This document shows positions 28,162 to 33,935 of a stretch of DNA of 58,155 nucleotides, piece after piece. The position numbers were made by a program, and so were the translations under genes. The stretch covers positions 1,390,662 through 1,448,816 of the forward strand of contig NZ_CP016201.1 in assembly GCF_001683335.1 (NCBI RefSeq). The letters are read 5' to 3'. Each line of letters opens with the position of its first letter. Position 1 is the first letter of the stretch. Origin of the DNA: Selenomonas sp. oral taxon 126 (GTDB taxonomy: Bacteria > Bacillota > Negativicutes > Selenomonadales > Selenomonadaceae). The notes under the pieces are model-generated. The model did no database searches, was not told the origin of the DNA, and saw only the letters and a program-made list of their open reading frames with translations.

Positions 28162-28374
28162 TCAATCCCAGTCAATATCTTCCATCCGTATTGTGCGCCC
28201 CTCCCTCAGATCGCGCTCGGATTCCTCCAAGTGGGCGCGTTCGGCGGGGGTGAGTTTCGTAAAATCAGGATCCCATGCAAGAACGAGACGGCGCAAAAGC
28301 TCGTATGCAAGTCCCTGCTCTGTTTCAGGCAGGGTATTATACATCATCAAAATTTCCTGTTCCTGTGCGGTCAT
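28162..28374 (-). CDS. Antitoxin of a RelE-type module
   Basis: A 70-residue acidic protein whose C-terminal part (LTPAERAHLEESERDLREGR) has the pattern of RelB-like antitoxin tails that wrap RelE-type toxins. It lies 15 bases downstream of the RelE-like gene. ATG 28374 is chosen over GTG 28383 because AAGGAAGG is 9 bases upstream. The N-terminal part does not show a clear ribbon-helix-helix, so DNA binding is uncertain. Confidence 0.7.
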   Translation of the reverse strand: MTAQEQEILMMYNTLPETEQGLAYELLRRLVLAWDPDFTKLTPAERAHLEESERDLREGRTIRMEDIDWD

Positions 28375-28388
28375 GACAATCACCTTCC

Positions 28389-28652
28389 TTATTTGTAAAT
28401 CCCGCCGCGTGCGCCAATGTCCCTGATATAGAGATAGGGGGCGCCGCCTTCTCTCTGCAGATAACTGTAGACGATCCGATACTTACCGATGCGCAGCCGG
28501 TACGAGGGCGGCTTCCATCCCTGCAATACCTTTATATCTCCGATGGGCGGCTGCTGAATTAAGCCGAGAATCCCTGCCTTGACGCGGCTGCGTGTAGGAC
28601 GGTCGGCAGATTGTAGAAACTTCGCTGCAGAGCGTGAAAACTCTATATCCAT
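28389..28652 (-). CDS. RelE/ParE-family toxin
   Basis: An 87-residue protein with the RelE fold pattern: FSRSAAKFLQSADRPTRSRV at the N-terminus, then LQGWKPPSYRLRIGKYRIVYSY, the diagnostic central block (GXXXYRLRIGXYRVXY) of RelE toxins. It precedes its acidic partner. The ribosome site is GAAGGAG. mRNA cleavage in the ribosome is the expected activity by family knowledge. Confidence 0.88.
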   Translation of the reverse strand: MDIEFSRSAAKFLQSADRPTRSRVKAGILGLIQQPPIGDIKVLQGWKPPSYRLRIGKYRIVYSYLQREGGAPYLYIRDIGARGGIYK

Positions 28653-28665
28653 ATAATCTCCTTCT

Positions 28666-28690
28666 CGCTACCTAGGAGCGGTCTTTTTTT
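28666..28690 (+). terminator. Rightward terminator hairpin upstream of the RelE-like gene
   Basis: CGCTACCTAGGAGCG (near-palindrome) followed by GTC and T7 on the plus strand, in a region with only leftward genes. Confidence 0.45.
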
Positions 28691-28749
28691 ATGCCGTTTT
28701 TGCGGCGGCGGTAGAGGAGGAGGCTAATGCAGCCTTTTTTCTGCGTGCG

Positions 28750-28983
28750 TTATGCAGCAGGGCGATGCTCATAGTTCACAACAGACATTTCCGTCGGAGC
28801 GTGGCGCAGGGATTCGACAATCTGTTCAAGCACACGGGCAACCTCATCGTTATAGGTGGTATCCCCGCACTGGGAGCAGACGTAGGAAGGAACGTCCTTG
28901 ATGATAATGATGTGATCTCCGAGGTCAACCATGAACGTGGTCTTTTTCTCCTCAAGCGATCCTTTGCACATAAAGCAGTTCAC
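28750..28983 (-). CDS. YgiT/MqsA-type zinc-finger protein, antitoxin-like
   Basis: A 77-residue protein with two Cys-X2-Cys knuckles, CFMC near the start and CSQCGD in the middle, as in the zinc-binding domain of YgiT/MqsA antitoxins. The GTG start at 28983 has AAAGGAGA 8 bases upstream; longer in-frame starts lie within the upstream gene. It overlaps the end of the DUF4258 gene by 4 bases. The MqsA C-terminal HTH is absent, as in many YgiT-type finger proteins paired with DUF4258. Confidence 0.8.
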   Translation of the reverse strand: MNCFMCKGSLEEKKTTFMVDLGDHIIIIKDVPSYVCSQCGDTTYNDEVARVLEQIVESLRHAPTEMSVVNYEHRPAA

Positions 28984-29333
28984 TGTGTTTTCTCCTTTCG
29001 TGTCTTTCCGTCGGATTCCCAACGTTCGGGATCTGGATTATAGGCAGTGATGAGATGAAGTCTGTCGATGCTGATGCCGCAGACGACATGAAGCCATGCG
29101 TTCTTTACCGTCACGCCGAAGATCAGATAGCTCGGATATGGATAGTCCTCGGGATAACGCTCGATAATTTCGCCGTTTGTCATGGTGTGCATCACGTCAT
29201 CAATAGATATGCCGCGCTGGAATAATCTGGTGAGTATATGATTCGTCCATCGAAGTTGATGTGTAGCACATCGCTGGCGGATAGTCCTCAATATGGCACT
29301 GTCTTTTGCGTCATCGAAATCCAATATGTCCAT
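28980..29333 (-). CDS. DUF4258 protein, putative toxin partner of the YgiT-like finger protein
   Basis: A 117-residue protein with the DUF4258 core: LRWTNHILTRLFQRGISIDDV, GEIIERYPEDYPYPSYL, and a beta strand pair ending LHVVCGIS and LITAYNP. It is translationally coupled to the YgiT-like gene. DUF4258 proteins are predicted RelE-related toxins, based mainly on their pairing with YgiT-type antitoxins; the biochemical activity is not established for this family as far as I know. Confidence 0.78.
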   Translation of the reverse strand: MDILDFDDAKDSAILRTIRQRCATHQLRWTNHILTRLFQRGISIDDVMHTMTNGEIIERYPEDYPYPSYLIFGVTVKNAWLHVVCGISIDRLHLITAYNPDPERWESDGKTRKEKTQ

Positions 29334-29416
29334 AGGTTCACCTTCCTCCTACACAATATCGCTCTGATTGGCGACGGCTTTGCCGCTCAATACCGATTCA
29401 GCTGTCTGCTACATTG

Positions 29417-29929
29417 CTATATATCTGAATTGATGGGGGTGTTGGCAGAAATTTCAAGACGGTGTTCTTTTGCATAAGAACAAATTGATTTGAAGACAAA
29501 ATCTCCATATGAATCAAGAATTATTTTTTCGGTATGATCTTTCCTAACGTCCTGTATTATATTTCCGTTTTTATCATAAAATACAAGTAGGTGTATCGTC
29601 TGCGTGCGCTCTGGTATAGAATAAGTTATTTGTGAGATACAATGATCTAGTGAGTAAAAACGGTCATCATTAAGTGATTTAACGACAGTATTAGCCCCTT
29701 CTTGTGTAAAGAATACCTTTTCCCAGAATAGAATTTTATCTGTATCTATTCCTTTTTTTATAGGGGAGATAGAATTTAACTTTACACCAAATTGAATAGT
29801 TTCTGTATCGAAAAAATATCCGAATTCGTCATTTGACGTAATCCATTGCCAATTTGCGGCAAAGGCTACGCTGGTGGAGAAGAGAAAATAGAGGACAACG
29901 AATGCGCATAGTGAAAAGATTTTTCTCAT
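29417..29929 (-). CDS. Secreted protein of unknown function, AT-rich cargo gene
   Basis: A 170-residue protein with a clear signal peptide (basic start, hydrophobic core, cleavage near VAFAA at residue 24). The mature part starts NWQWITSNDEFGYFFDTETI and is rich in aromatic residues and beta-strand patterns, with a helical C-terminus. I do not recognise a named domain. Its base composition is far more AT-rich than the flanking genes, and it stands alone between the toxin-antitoxin array and the repressor, the usual position of a lysogenic-conversion gene expressed from the prophage. Confidence 0.75.
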   Translation of the reverse strand: MRKIFSLCAFVVLYFLFSTSVAFAANWQWITSNDEFGYFFDTETIQFGVKLNSISPIKKGIDTDKILFWEKVFFTQEGANTVVKSLNDDRFYSLDHCISQITYSIPERTQTIHLLVFYDKNGNIIQDVRKDHTEKIILDSYGDFVFKSICSYAKEHRLEISANTPINSDI

Positions 29930-29971
29930 GACAATAACCTTCCTTTAGACATGTGCCTGTGATTCGATTTC

Positions 29972-29996
29972 GCTGCCTTATTCGGGTGGCTTTTTT
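29972..29996 (+). terminator. Rightward terminator hairpin between the cargo and repressor genes
   Basis: GCTGCC / GGTGGC stem (with two G-T pairs) and T6 on the plus strand. Again no rightward gene ends here. Confidence 0.45.
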
Positions 29997-30003
29997 GTGC
30001 CCG

Positions 30004-30378
30004 CTAGGATGCAGTAGTTTCGTCTGATGAGTCCTCTAGACCATTCCTCCGCTGCTCATAGACTGTGTCGACTACCCTATCCACCAACGCTCGCCCATTC
30101 TCGTCCAATGTGCGGTATTTTGTGATTAATTCGATTTCATGTACGCTGAAGGAGGTCGGGACGGTAGTTTCTTCACCCTTGTATTTGTTGTATACGTATT
30201 CGACTGGAACGTCCAGTACGCGACATACGCGGATGAGGACTTCGATGTCAACTTTCATGCTGTCACGGCGAATCATGCTGTATAGCGTTTGCGGTGAGAT
30301 GGAGGCTTCTTGTGCCACTCTGTTGACGTTGGCTCCTTTTTTGTCTATGAGTTCGGATAAGATGCTGCCGATTCCCAT
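30004..30378 (-). CDS. CI-like phage repressor, XRE family
   Basis: A 124-residue DNA-binding protein. The N-terminal helix-turn-helix reads NVNRVAQEASISPQTLYSMIR with typical XRE spacing, followed by LIRVCRVLDVPVEYVY. The C-terminal 45 residues form a helical dimerisation tail; there is no LexA/CI-type self-cleaving peptidase, so induction must work differently from lambda. It is divergent from the Cro-like gene and its own promoter overlaps an operator, which suggests autoregulation. Confidence 0.88.
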   Translation of the reverse strand: MGIGSILSELIDKKGANVNRVAQEASISPQTLYSMIRRDSMKVDIEVLIRVCRVLDVPVEYVYNKYKGEETTVPTSFSVHEIELITKYRTLDENGRALVDRVVDTVYEQRRNGLEDSSDETTAS

Positions 30379-30401
30379 GGATAAGCTCCTTTCAGTGGTG
30401 T

Positions 30402-30437
30402 TGATTTAACTATAAATCAGGATATATGGGAAGTCAA
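30402..30437 (-). promoter_or_regulatory. Repressor promoter and operator
   Basis: Reading leftwards, TTGACT (30437-30432) and TATAGT (30414-30409) have a 17-base spacer. The -10 lies inside a perfect inverted repeat TGATTTA-4-TAAATCA (30402-30419), the likely repressor or Cro site. Confidence 0.7.
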
Positions 30438-30467
30438 CAGAAAAATATGCAGGTGAATAAGTTTTTC

Positions 30468-30495
30468 TTGACATATATATTCGATTGAATATAAT
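30468..30495 (+). promoter_or_regulatory. Rightward early promoter with operator
   Basis: TTGACA (30468-30473) and TATAAT (30490-30495) with a 16-base spacer drive the early genes. A perfect inverted repeat TATATTC-4-GAATATA (30476-30493) fills the spacer and -10, so a bound repressor would exclude RNA polymerase. It has the same 7-4-7 geometry as the operator at 30402. Confidence 0.75.
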
Positions 30496-30538
30496 TAGGT
30501 ATAGGGATTATGCAAATGAATAAAAAGAGGGGTGCGCT

Positions 30539-30751
30539 ATGTATCAAAATTTGAAGGTTCAGATGGCGGCACATAATGTGACGATAGAACAGCTGTCACG
30601 CTTGTTGAATGTTCATCGCAATACGGTTGCCAATAAGCTGGATGGCGGGGCTTTTACGATTGAGGAGGCGTTTGTCATTAAGGATTATTTGTTCCGTCAG
30701 TTTGATTTGTCCTATTTGTTCAAGCGTGAGGTGACGCCGCCCGCCGCTTAG
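30539..30751 (+). CDS. Cro-like XRE-family regulator
   Basis: A 70-residue protein that is almost entirely a helix-turn-helix domain: MAAHNVTIEQLSRLLNVHRN and the recognition helix NTVANKLDGG. It is the first rightward gene after the early promoter and divergent from the repressor, the standard position of Cro. The ribosome site is AGAGGGG. It probably represses the repressor promoter and promotes the lytic decision. Confidence 0.85.
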   Translation: MYQNLKVQMAAHNVTIEQLSRLLNVHRNTVANKLDGGAFTIEEAFVIKDYLFRQFDLSYLFKREVTPPAA

Positions 30752-30767
30752 TCCGGCGGTTGGCGGT

Positions 30768-30835
30768 AGGTCACTCCCCGCCCCGTTACGAGGCGAATCA
30801 TGGTAGATAGCAATATCGGGCGGGGCGTGGTTGCC
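30768..30835. repeat. 68-bp leader repeat, copy 1
   Basis: Matches 31790-31857 at 67 of 68 positions. It contains CCCCGCC...GGCGGGG arms enclosing a small hairpin (CCCCGTTACGAGG) and GAGG-CGAATC-ATG, i.e. a ribosome site and start codon inside the structure. A 17-base part (GAGGCGAATCATGGTAG) also occurs at 27417-27433 beside the integrase. Confidence 0.75.
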
Positions 30836-30865
30836 GTTTGCGGGAAGGAGGTGAGAGTGTGGTAA
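30800..30865 (+). CDS. Possible 21-residue leader peptide
   Basis: ATG at 30800, preceded by GAGG, opens a peptide beginning MVDSNIGRGVVA and stops within the start of the next gene (overlap GTGTGGTAA). The same first 12 residues are encoded by the second leader copy at 31822. The conservation and coupling to the downstream start suggest a translated leader, but this is an inference from sequence pattern. Confidence 0.4.
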   Translation: MVDSNIGRGVVAVCGKEVRVW

Positions 30866-31080
30866 CGCGTACAAAAAAAGTCCCCGAGATGGTATCGGTC
30901 ACCATTTCAGGGAAAAAGATGAAGGAGCTTGAGCAGGCAATTCGACTCGTACTCCGCAAGGAGAACAGGAAACGCAAAGCCGAGGGGAAAAAGCGTCTCC
31001 CTTATCTGATTGTTACTTTGCCGGAACGCCGTCAATGTCATCGTAGTCAATGCCCTCATGAGGATCATCCGCAGAGGTGA
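30859..31080 (+). CDS. Small basic phage protein, first copy
   Basis: A 73-residue protein starting at GTG with GGAGGTGA 4-5 bases upstream. It begins MVTRTKKVPEMVSVTISGKK and is rich in Lys and Arg through residue 50, followed by a Cys/His-containing tail (RRQCHRSQCPHEDHPQR). I do not recognise it. The tail is antisense to the end of the minus-strand gene family seen at 31464, so part of it may be an accident of the overlap. The first 50 residues suggest a small nucleic-acid-binding protein, but no fold is certain. Confidence 0.6.
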   Translation: MVTRTKKVPEMVSVTISGKKMKELEQAIRLVLRKENRKRKAEGKKRLPYLIVTLPERRQCHRSQCPHEDHPQR

Positions 31081-31136
31081 CTGCGATAAATGGGTCATCG
31101 CCATCGTCAGACTGCATAGGGCGAGGAGGTGAGGGG

Positions 31137-31265
31137 ATGAAATGTCTGCAACGGTTTTGGTTGTGGTGGAACAATGCTCCGCCGGGGCAAATTGTTCGTG
31201 TGGCGATTCTTGTCACGGGAATAAATATCGCCATATTAGTGGCACACCTGTTAGTAATGTGGTGA
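31137..31265 (+). CDS. Small membrane protein
   Basis: A 42-residue protein between the two duplicated units. GAGGAGGTGAG precedes ATG 31137. Residues about 18-40 (QIVRVAILVTGINIAILVAH) form one transmembrane segment. Function unknown; small single-span proteins of this kind are common in phage early regions. Confidence 0.55.
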   Translation: MKCLQRFWLWWNNAPPGQIVRVAILVTGINIAILVAHLLVMW

Positions 31266-31309
31266 TGATTCCAAATTCGAAACTGTATGCACGGAAGGGA
31301 GGTGAGAGT

Positions 31310-31531
31310 GTGGTAACGCGTACAAAAAAATTCCCCGAGATGGTATCGGTCACCATTTCAGGGAAAAAGATGAAGGAGATTGAGCAGGCAATTCGTCTCG
31401 TTCTCCGCAAGGAGAACAGGAAACGCAAAGCCGAGGGAAAAAAGCGTCTCCCTTATCTGATTGTTACTTTGCCGGAACGCCGTCAATGTCATCGTAGTCA
31501 ATGCCCTCATGAGGATCATCCGCAGAGGTGA
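31310..31531 (+). CDS. Small basic phage protein, second copy
   Basis: Nearly identical to the gene at 30859 (visible differences: Val to Phe at residue 8 and Leu to Ile at about residue 25). GTG start with GGAGGTGAG upstream. Its last 68 bases overlap the 3' end of the convergent gene at 31464-31649, so transcripts of the two genes would be complementary there. Confidence 0.6.
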   Translation: MVTRTKKFPEMVSVTISGKKMKEIEQAIRLVLRKENRKRKAEGKKRLPYLIVTLPERRQCHRSQCPHEDHPQR

Positions 31532-31649
31532 CTGCGATAAATAGGTCATCGCCATCGTCATGAATGGAGAGTTCGACCAAATGAACGCCGTCTTGACGGA
31601 GTTCTTTGACTCTCTCTCTAAGGTCTGAGACTTTGACAACAATGCTCAT
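31464..31649 (-). CDS. Small acidic protein convergent with the duplicated gene
   Basis: A 61-residue protein reading MSIVVKVSDLRERVKELRQD at the start, then an acidic half with ELSIHDDGDDLFIAV and SADDPHEGIDYDDID. AAAGGAGG lies 8 bases upstream of the ATG. A copy of its C-terminal half, without a start, is present at 31013-31109. The acidic character opposite a basic neighbour is suggestive of a binding pair, but nothing more can be claimed. It is the only minus-strand gene right of the repressor. Confidence 0.6.
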   Translation of the reverse strand: MSIVVKVSDLRERVKELRQDGVHLVELSIHDDGDDLFIAVTSADDPHEGIDYDDIDGVPAK

Positions 31650-31789
31650 AGAAATCGCCTCCTTTCCGTGCTCATTATAGCAAAGAGGGGATGGGGGAAC
31701 AACTTATACGGTGAGGAGGAGAGCAACAACACAGCCGAAACGGGCTTAGGCCCGTCCGCAGGGACTGACCGCCTTGCGCTGATGATGGC

Positions 31790-31857
31790 AGGTCACTCCC
31801 CGCCTCGTTACGAGGCGAATCATGGTAGATAGCAATATCGGGCGGGGCGTGGTTGCC
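31790..31857. repeat. 68-bp leader repeat, copy 2
   Basis: Second copy of the leader at 30768, with one difference that makes the inner hairpin perfect (CCTCGTTACGAGG). Its peptide frame (31822-31869, MVDSNIGRGVVA then NRR) ends in the ribosome site of the HTH gene at 31874. Confidence 0.75.
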
Positions 31858-31873
31858 AATAGGAGGTGAGGTT

Positions 31874-32266
31874 ATGGCGAAGGCTGCGGTGGATGCGGTG
31901 GCGGCTGACTTCGCGGCGCGTCTGATGGCGGGCTTTGACAAGGTTGCTGATGAGCGCCTGGCGCAGAAGGTGGAGGCGCTCTCGGAGCGGATTCTTGCTC
32001 GTCTGCCGGAGGTGGTATTTCTGCCGCCGCCGCCCGCCGAATTTCCGGAGGAGCGGCTGCTGTCGGTGAAGGAGGTGGCGCGGCTGCTGGGTTGTTCTTC
32101 TCGTACGGTGCAGCTGCGGTTGGATCGCGGGGAGCTGGCGTATGTGCTGGAGCGCGGTTCTGAGTATCGAAAGGTGCCGTATAGTTGGGTGGTGGAGTAT
32201 ATCCACAATCTTCCACGTTTTACGGGGCCGCTGCATGCGCGCTGTGCGGTGGATGCGCCGGTTTGA
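31874..32266 (+). CDS. HTH domain protein (excisionase-like)
   Basis: A 130-residue protein. The N-terminal 55 residues are Ala/Leu-rich and probably helical; the C-terminal part holds a MerR/excisionase-type helix-turn-helix (LLSVKEVARLLGCSSRTVQLRLDRGEL, shown here in part as VKEVARLLGCSSRTVQ). This is the HTH_17 pattern used by excisionases and by phage regulators. AGGAGGTGAG precedes the ATG. Position in the early region, away from the integrase, leaves both roles open. Confidence 0.8.
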   Translation: MAKAAVDAVAADFAARLMAGFDKVADERLAQKVEALSERILARLPEVVFLPPPPAEFPEERLLSVKEVARLLGCSSRTVQLRLDRGELAYVLERGSEYRKVPYSWVVEYIHNLPRFTGPLHARCAVDAPV

Positions 32267-32287
32267 TGGGGCGGCGGAGGTGGTTGT

Positions 32288-32434
32288 ATGGTCGGCATTT
32301 TCGGTTTGTTCTGTTCTTTTGGTTTCGTCGGGCGCTGCGCGCTGGTGTTGGTGCTGGGGGCGGCGCTGGGGCTGGGCTGTGGTCTGGGGGTGCGTCTGGC
32401 AGTGCGTTTGGCGACGGTGGGGTCGCTGCTGTAG
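32288..32434 (+). CDS. Small hydrophobic protein
   Basis: A 48-residue frame with GGAGGTGG 6 bases before ATG 32288. It is Gly/Leu/Val-rich and hydrophobic nearly throughout (FGLFCSFGFVGRCALVLVLG), probably one or two membrane spans. It ends 13 bases before the PAPS-reductase-like gene. No homolog is recognised. Confidence 0.5.
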   Translation: MVGIFGLFCSFGFVGRCALVLVLGAALGLGCGLGVRLAVRLATVGSLL

Positions 32435-32447
32435 GGAGGTGAAGAGG

Positions 32448-33254
32448 ATGCTGAAAGAACTGACACTCTACGGCGAAGTCGACAAGGTACAGGTTGCAAT
32501 CAAACGTCTGCGTCTGCATCAACCGCCCGAGGGCTACTACGTTGCTTTTTCGGGCGGCAAGGACAGCTGCGTTGTCCTTGCCCTGTGTCGCCGCGCGGCG
32601 GTGGACTATGACGTGCATTACAATATGACAACCGTAGACCCTCCCGAGCTAACACAATTTATCCGCAAGAAATACAAAGAAGCATGGGAGGGGCGTAACA
32701 TCCCCGAAATCAACATGCACGACCTCATCATTGAAAAACGTATGCCCCCCACACGTCGCGCCCGCTACTGTTGTCAAGTATTCAAAGAGCAGGGCGGCAA
32801 AGGGCGGTTTGTCGTGACGGGCGTACGACACGCAGAATCGGCAAAGCGCGCAAAGCGGCAGATGGTCGAAGTATGCTTCCGTCAAACGGGAAAGCATTAC
32901 CTTCACCCGATCATCGACTGGTCGGATGCGGATGTGTGGGAATACATCAAGACCTACAACGTCCCATACTGTAAGCTCTACGATGAGGGCTTTAGACGAC
33001 TAGGATGTGTCATGTGTCCGTATCAGGGATCAGCGGGCATGAAGAGGGATGCCGAACGCTGGCCTCAATTTCGTTCCTATTACATCGATGCCTTCCAAAA
33101 AATGATCGACAAAAGGAGAGTAGATGGGTATCCAACGCAGTGGGAGACAGGCGCAGAGGTCATGCGTTGGTGGCTTGGCGAGGATAACCGTATCCAAGAG
33201 AACGATGCGCAGATCACGCTGTTTGGTTTGCGGATGGACGAGAGCAACGTCTGA
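32448..33254 (+). CDS. PAPS reductase-like protein (PP-loop ATPase family)
   Basis: A 268-residue protein of the phosphoadenosine phosphosulfate reductase (CysH/DndC-related) superfamily. The PP-loop FSGGKDSCVVLAL is at residues 29-41; RARYCCQVFKEQGG and RRLGCVMCPYQG supply four cysteines that could hold a metal or iron-sulfur cluster. Phage versions are common in early regions, and their substrate is unknown; nucleic-acid or nucleotide sulfuration is one guess. Its codons are C-ending and host-like (ATC, GAC, AAC), unlike the T/G-ending codons of the neighbouring parA and parB genes, which points to a separate origin. Confidence 0.85.
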   Translation: MLKELTLYGEVDKVQVAIKRLRLHQPPEGYYVAFSGGKDSCVVLALCRRAAVDYDVHYNMTTVDPPELTQFIRKKYKEAWEGRNIPEINMHDLIIEKRMPPTRRARYCCQVFKEQGGKGRFVVTGVRHAESAKRAKRQMVEVCFRQTGKHYLHPIIDWSDADVWEYIKTYNVPYCKLYDEGFRRLGCVMCPYQGSAGMKRDAERWPQFRSYYIDAFQKMIDKRRVDGYPTQWETGAEVMRWWLGEDNRIQENDAQITLFGLRMDESNV

Positions 33255-33349
33255 GGATGGATAAATAGGATAGTCGATATACGACGCGTAGGAAGCTGAA
33301 CAAGTACAACGTGCGGAAAACGACGGTGGGGTGGCTGCTGTAGGAGGGG

Positions 33350-33925
33350 ATGCGGGTGGAGCTGGGGCTGAGGGCGCTGCTGATGCGGGAGCGGGAGCGG
33401 ATGCGCTGTCGTCGTTTCCGGCGGGAGCTGATGTCGATTTATGCGGATAATCTTTGTCCGATTTGTGGGGGGCGGCATATGACGGGGGTGGTGTGCCGCC
33501 GTTATCGCGGGTGTGTGTGCGAGCGGCATTGTTTGAGCTGCGAGTTTCATGAGCCGATGTTTTGGCAGTGCCGTTTTCGGGAGAGGGAGCCGGTGGATAT
33601 GCGTAAGTGGCGGATGGTCTGTGCGGCGAATGCGAAGGCCGAGCTGTGGGAGAAGCTGTATCGCTATCTGTGGATGCGGGATGATCCGCGTACGATGGCG
33701 GATGCCCGGATGGATGGGCGGTTTCCGCGCGGGATCCGGGCGGATGCAGAGGCGGCTGTTTCGGGGTGCGCGGAGCCGCGCTATCTCGTTGCGGATGAGG
33801 CGGATGCGGATGGGTTCTATGCGGTTACGGAGGCGGCGACGGGTGCTTTGCTGCCGTATGCGGCGCTGCAGGTTCCGGGGACGTGTCTGTGGGTGTGTGT
33901 GGAGTTTTTGCCACCGGAGGGGTAG
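33350..33925 (+). CDS. Cysteine-rich phage protein of unknown function
   Basis: A 191-residue protein with a basic N-terminus, then a cysteine cluster (CPICGG at residues 36-41, followed by CRRYRGCVCERHCLSCEF) that looks like one or two zinc knuckles. The rest (residues 90-191) is helical then beta-rich with no recognised domain. TAGGAGGGG precedes ATG 33350. It is 10 bases upstream of the parA gene. A role in nucleic-acid binding is plausible from the cysteines only. Confidence 0.65.
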   Translation: MRVELGLRALLMRERERMRCRRFRRELMSIYADNLCPICGGRHMTGVVCRRYRGCVCERHCLSCEFHEPMFWQCRFREREPVDMRKWRMVCAANAKAELWEKLYRYLWMRDDPRTMADARMDGRFPRGIRADAEAAVSGCAEPRYLVADEADADGFYAVTEAATGALLPYAALQVPGTCLWVCVEFLPPEG

Positions 33926-33935
33926 GAGGTGCGCT

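Larger units (their letters stand above)
28083..28742. repeat. Two copies of a ~60-bp intergenic repeat (28083-28145 and 28686-28742)
   Basis: Both copies read, on the plus strand, T7 then ATGCC, an A/T and G/C mixed middle, GAGGCTAATGCAGCC or GAAGGCTAATGCAGCC, and a final TTTTCTGCG. Each follows the last gene of a toxin-antitoxin-like cassette. GGCTAATGCAGCC is a small palindrome on its own. Confidence 0.6.
30845..31560. repeat. Direct duplication of ~265 bp (30845-31109 and 31296-31560)
   Basis: The two units are 451 bp apart and differ at only a handful of positions. Each holds a complete copy of a 73-codon plus-strand gene and the 3' end of a minus-strand gene. Only the second unit keeps the full minus-strand gene. 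Confidence 0.85.

Noticed and set aside
31013..31234. 73-codon minus-strand frame containing the duplicated acidic tail
   Set aside because: Its first 40 residues are antisense to the small membrane gene and no ribosome site is present; only the C-terminal part is a truncated copy of the gene at 31464.
30845..31560. CRISPR array
   Set aside because: Only two long repeats, which contain genes; no short regularly spaced repeats occur anywhere in the window.
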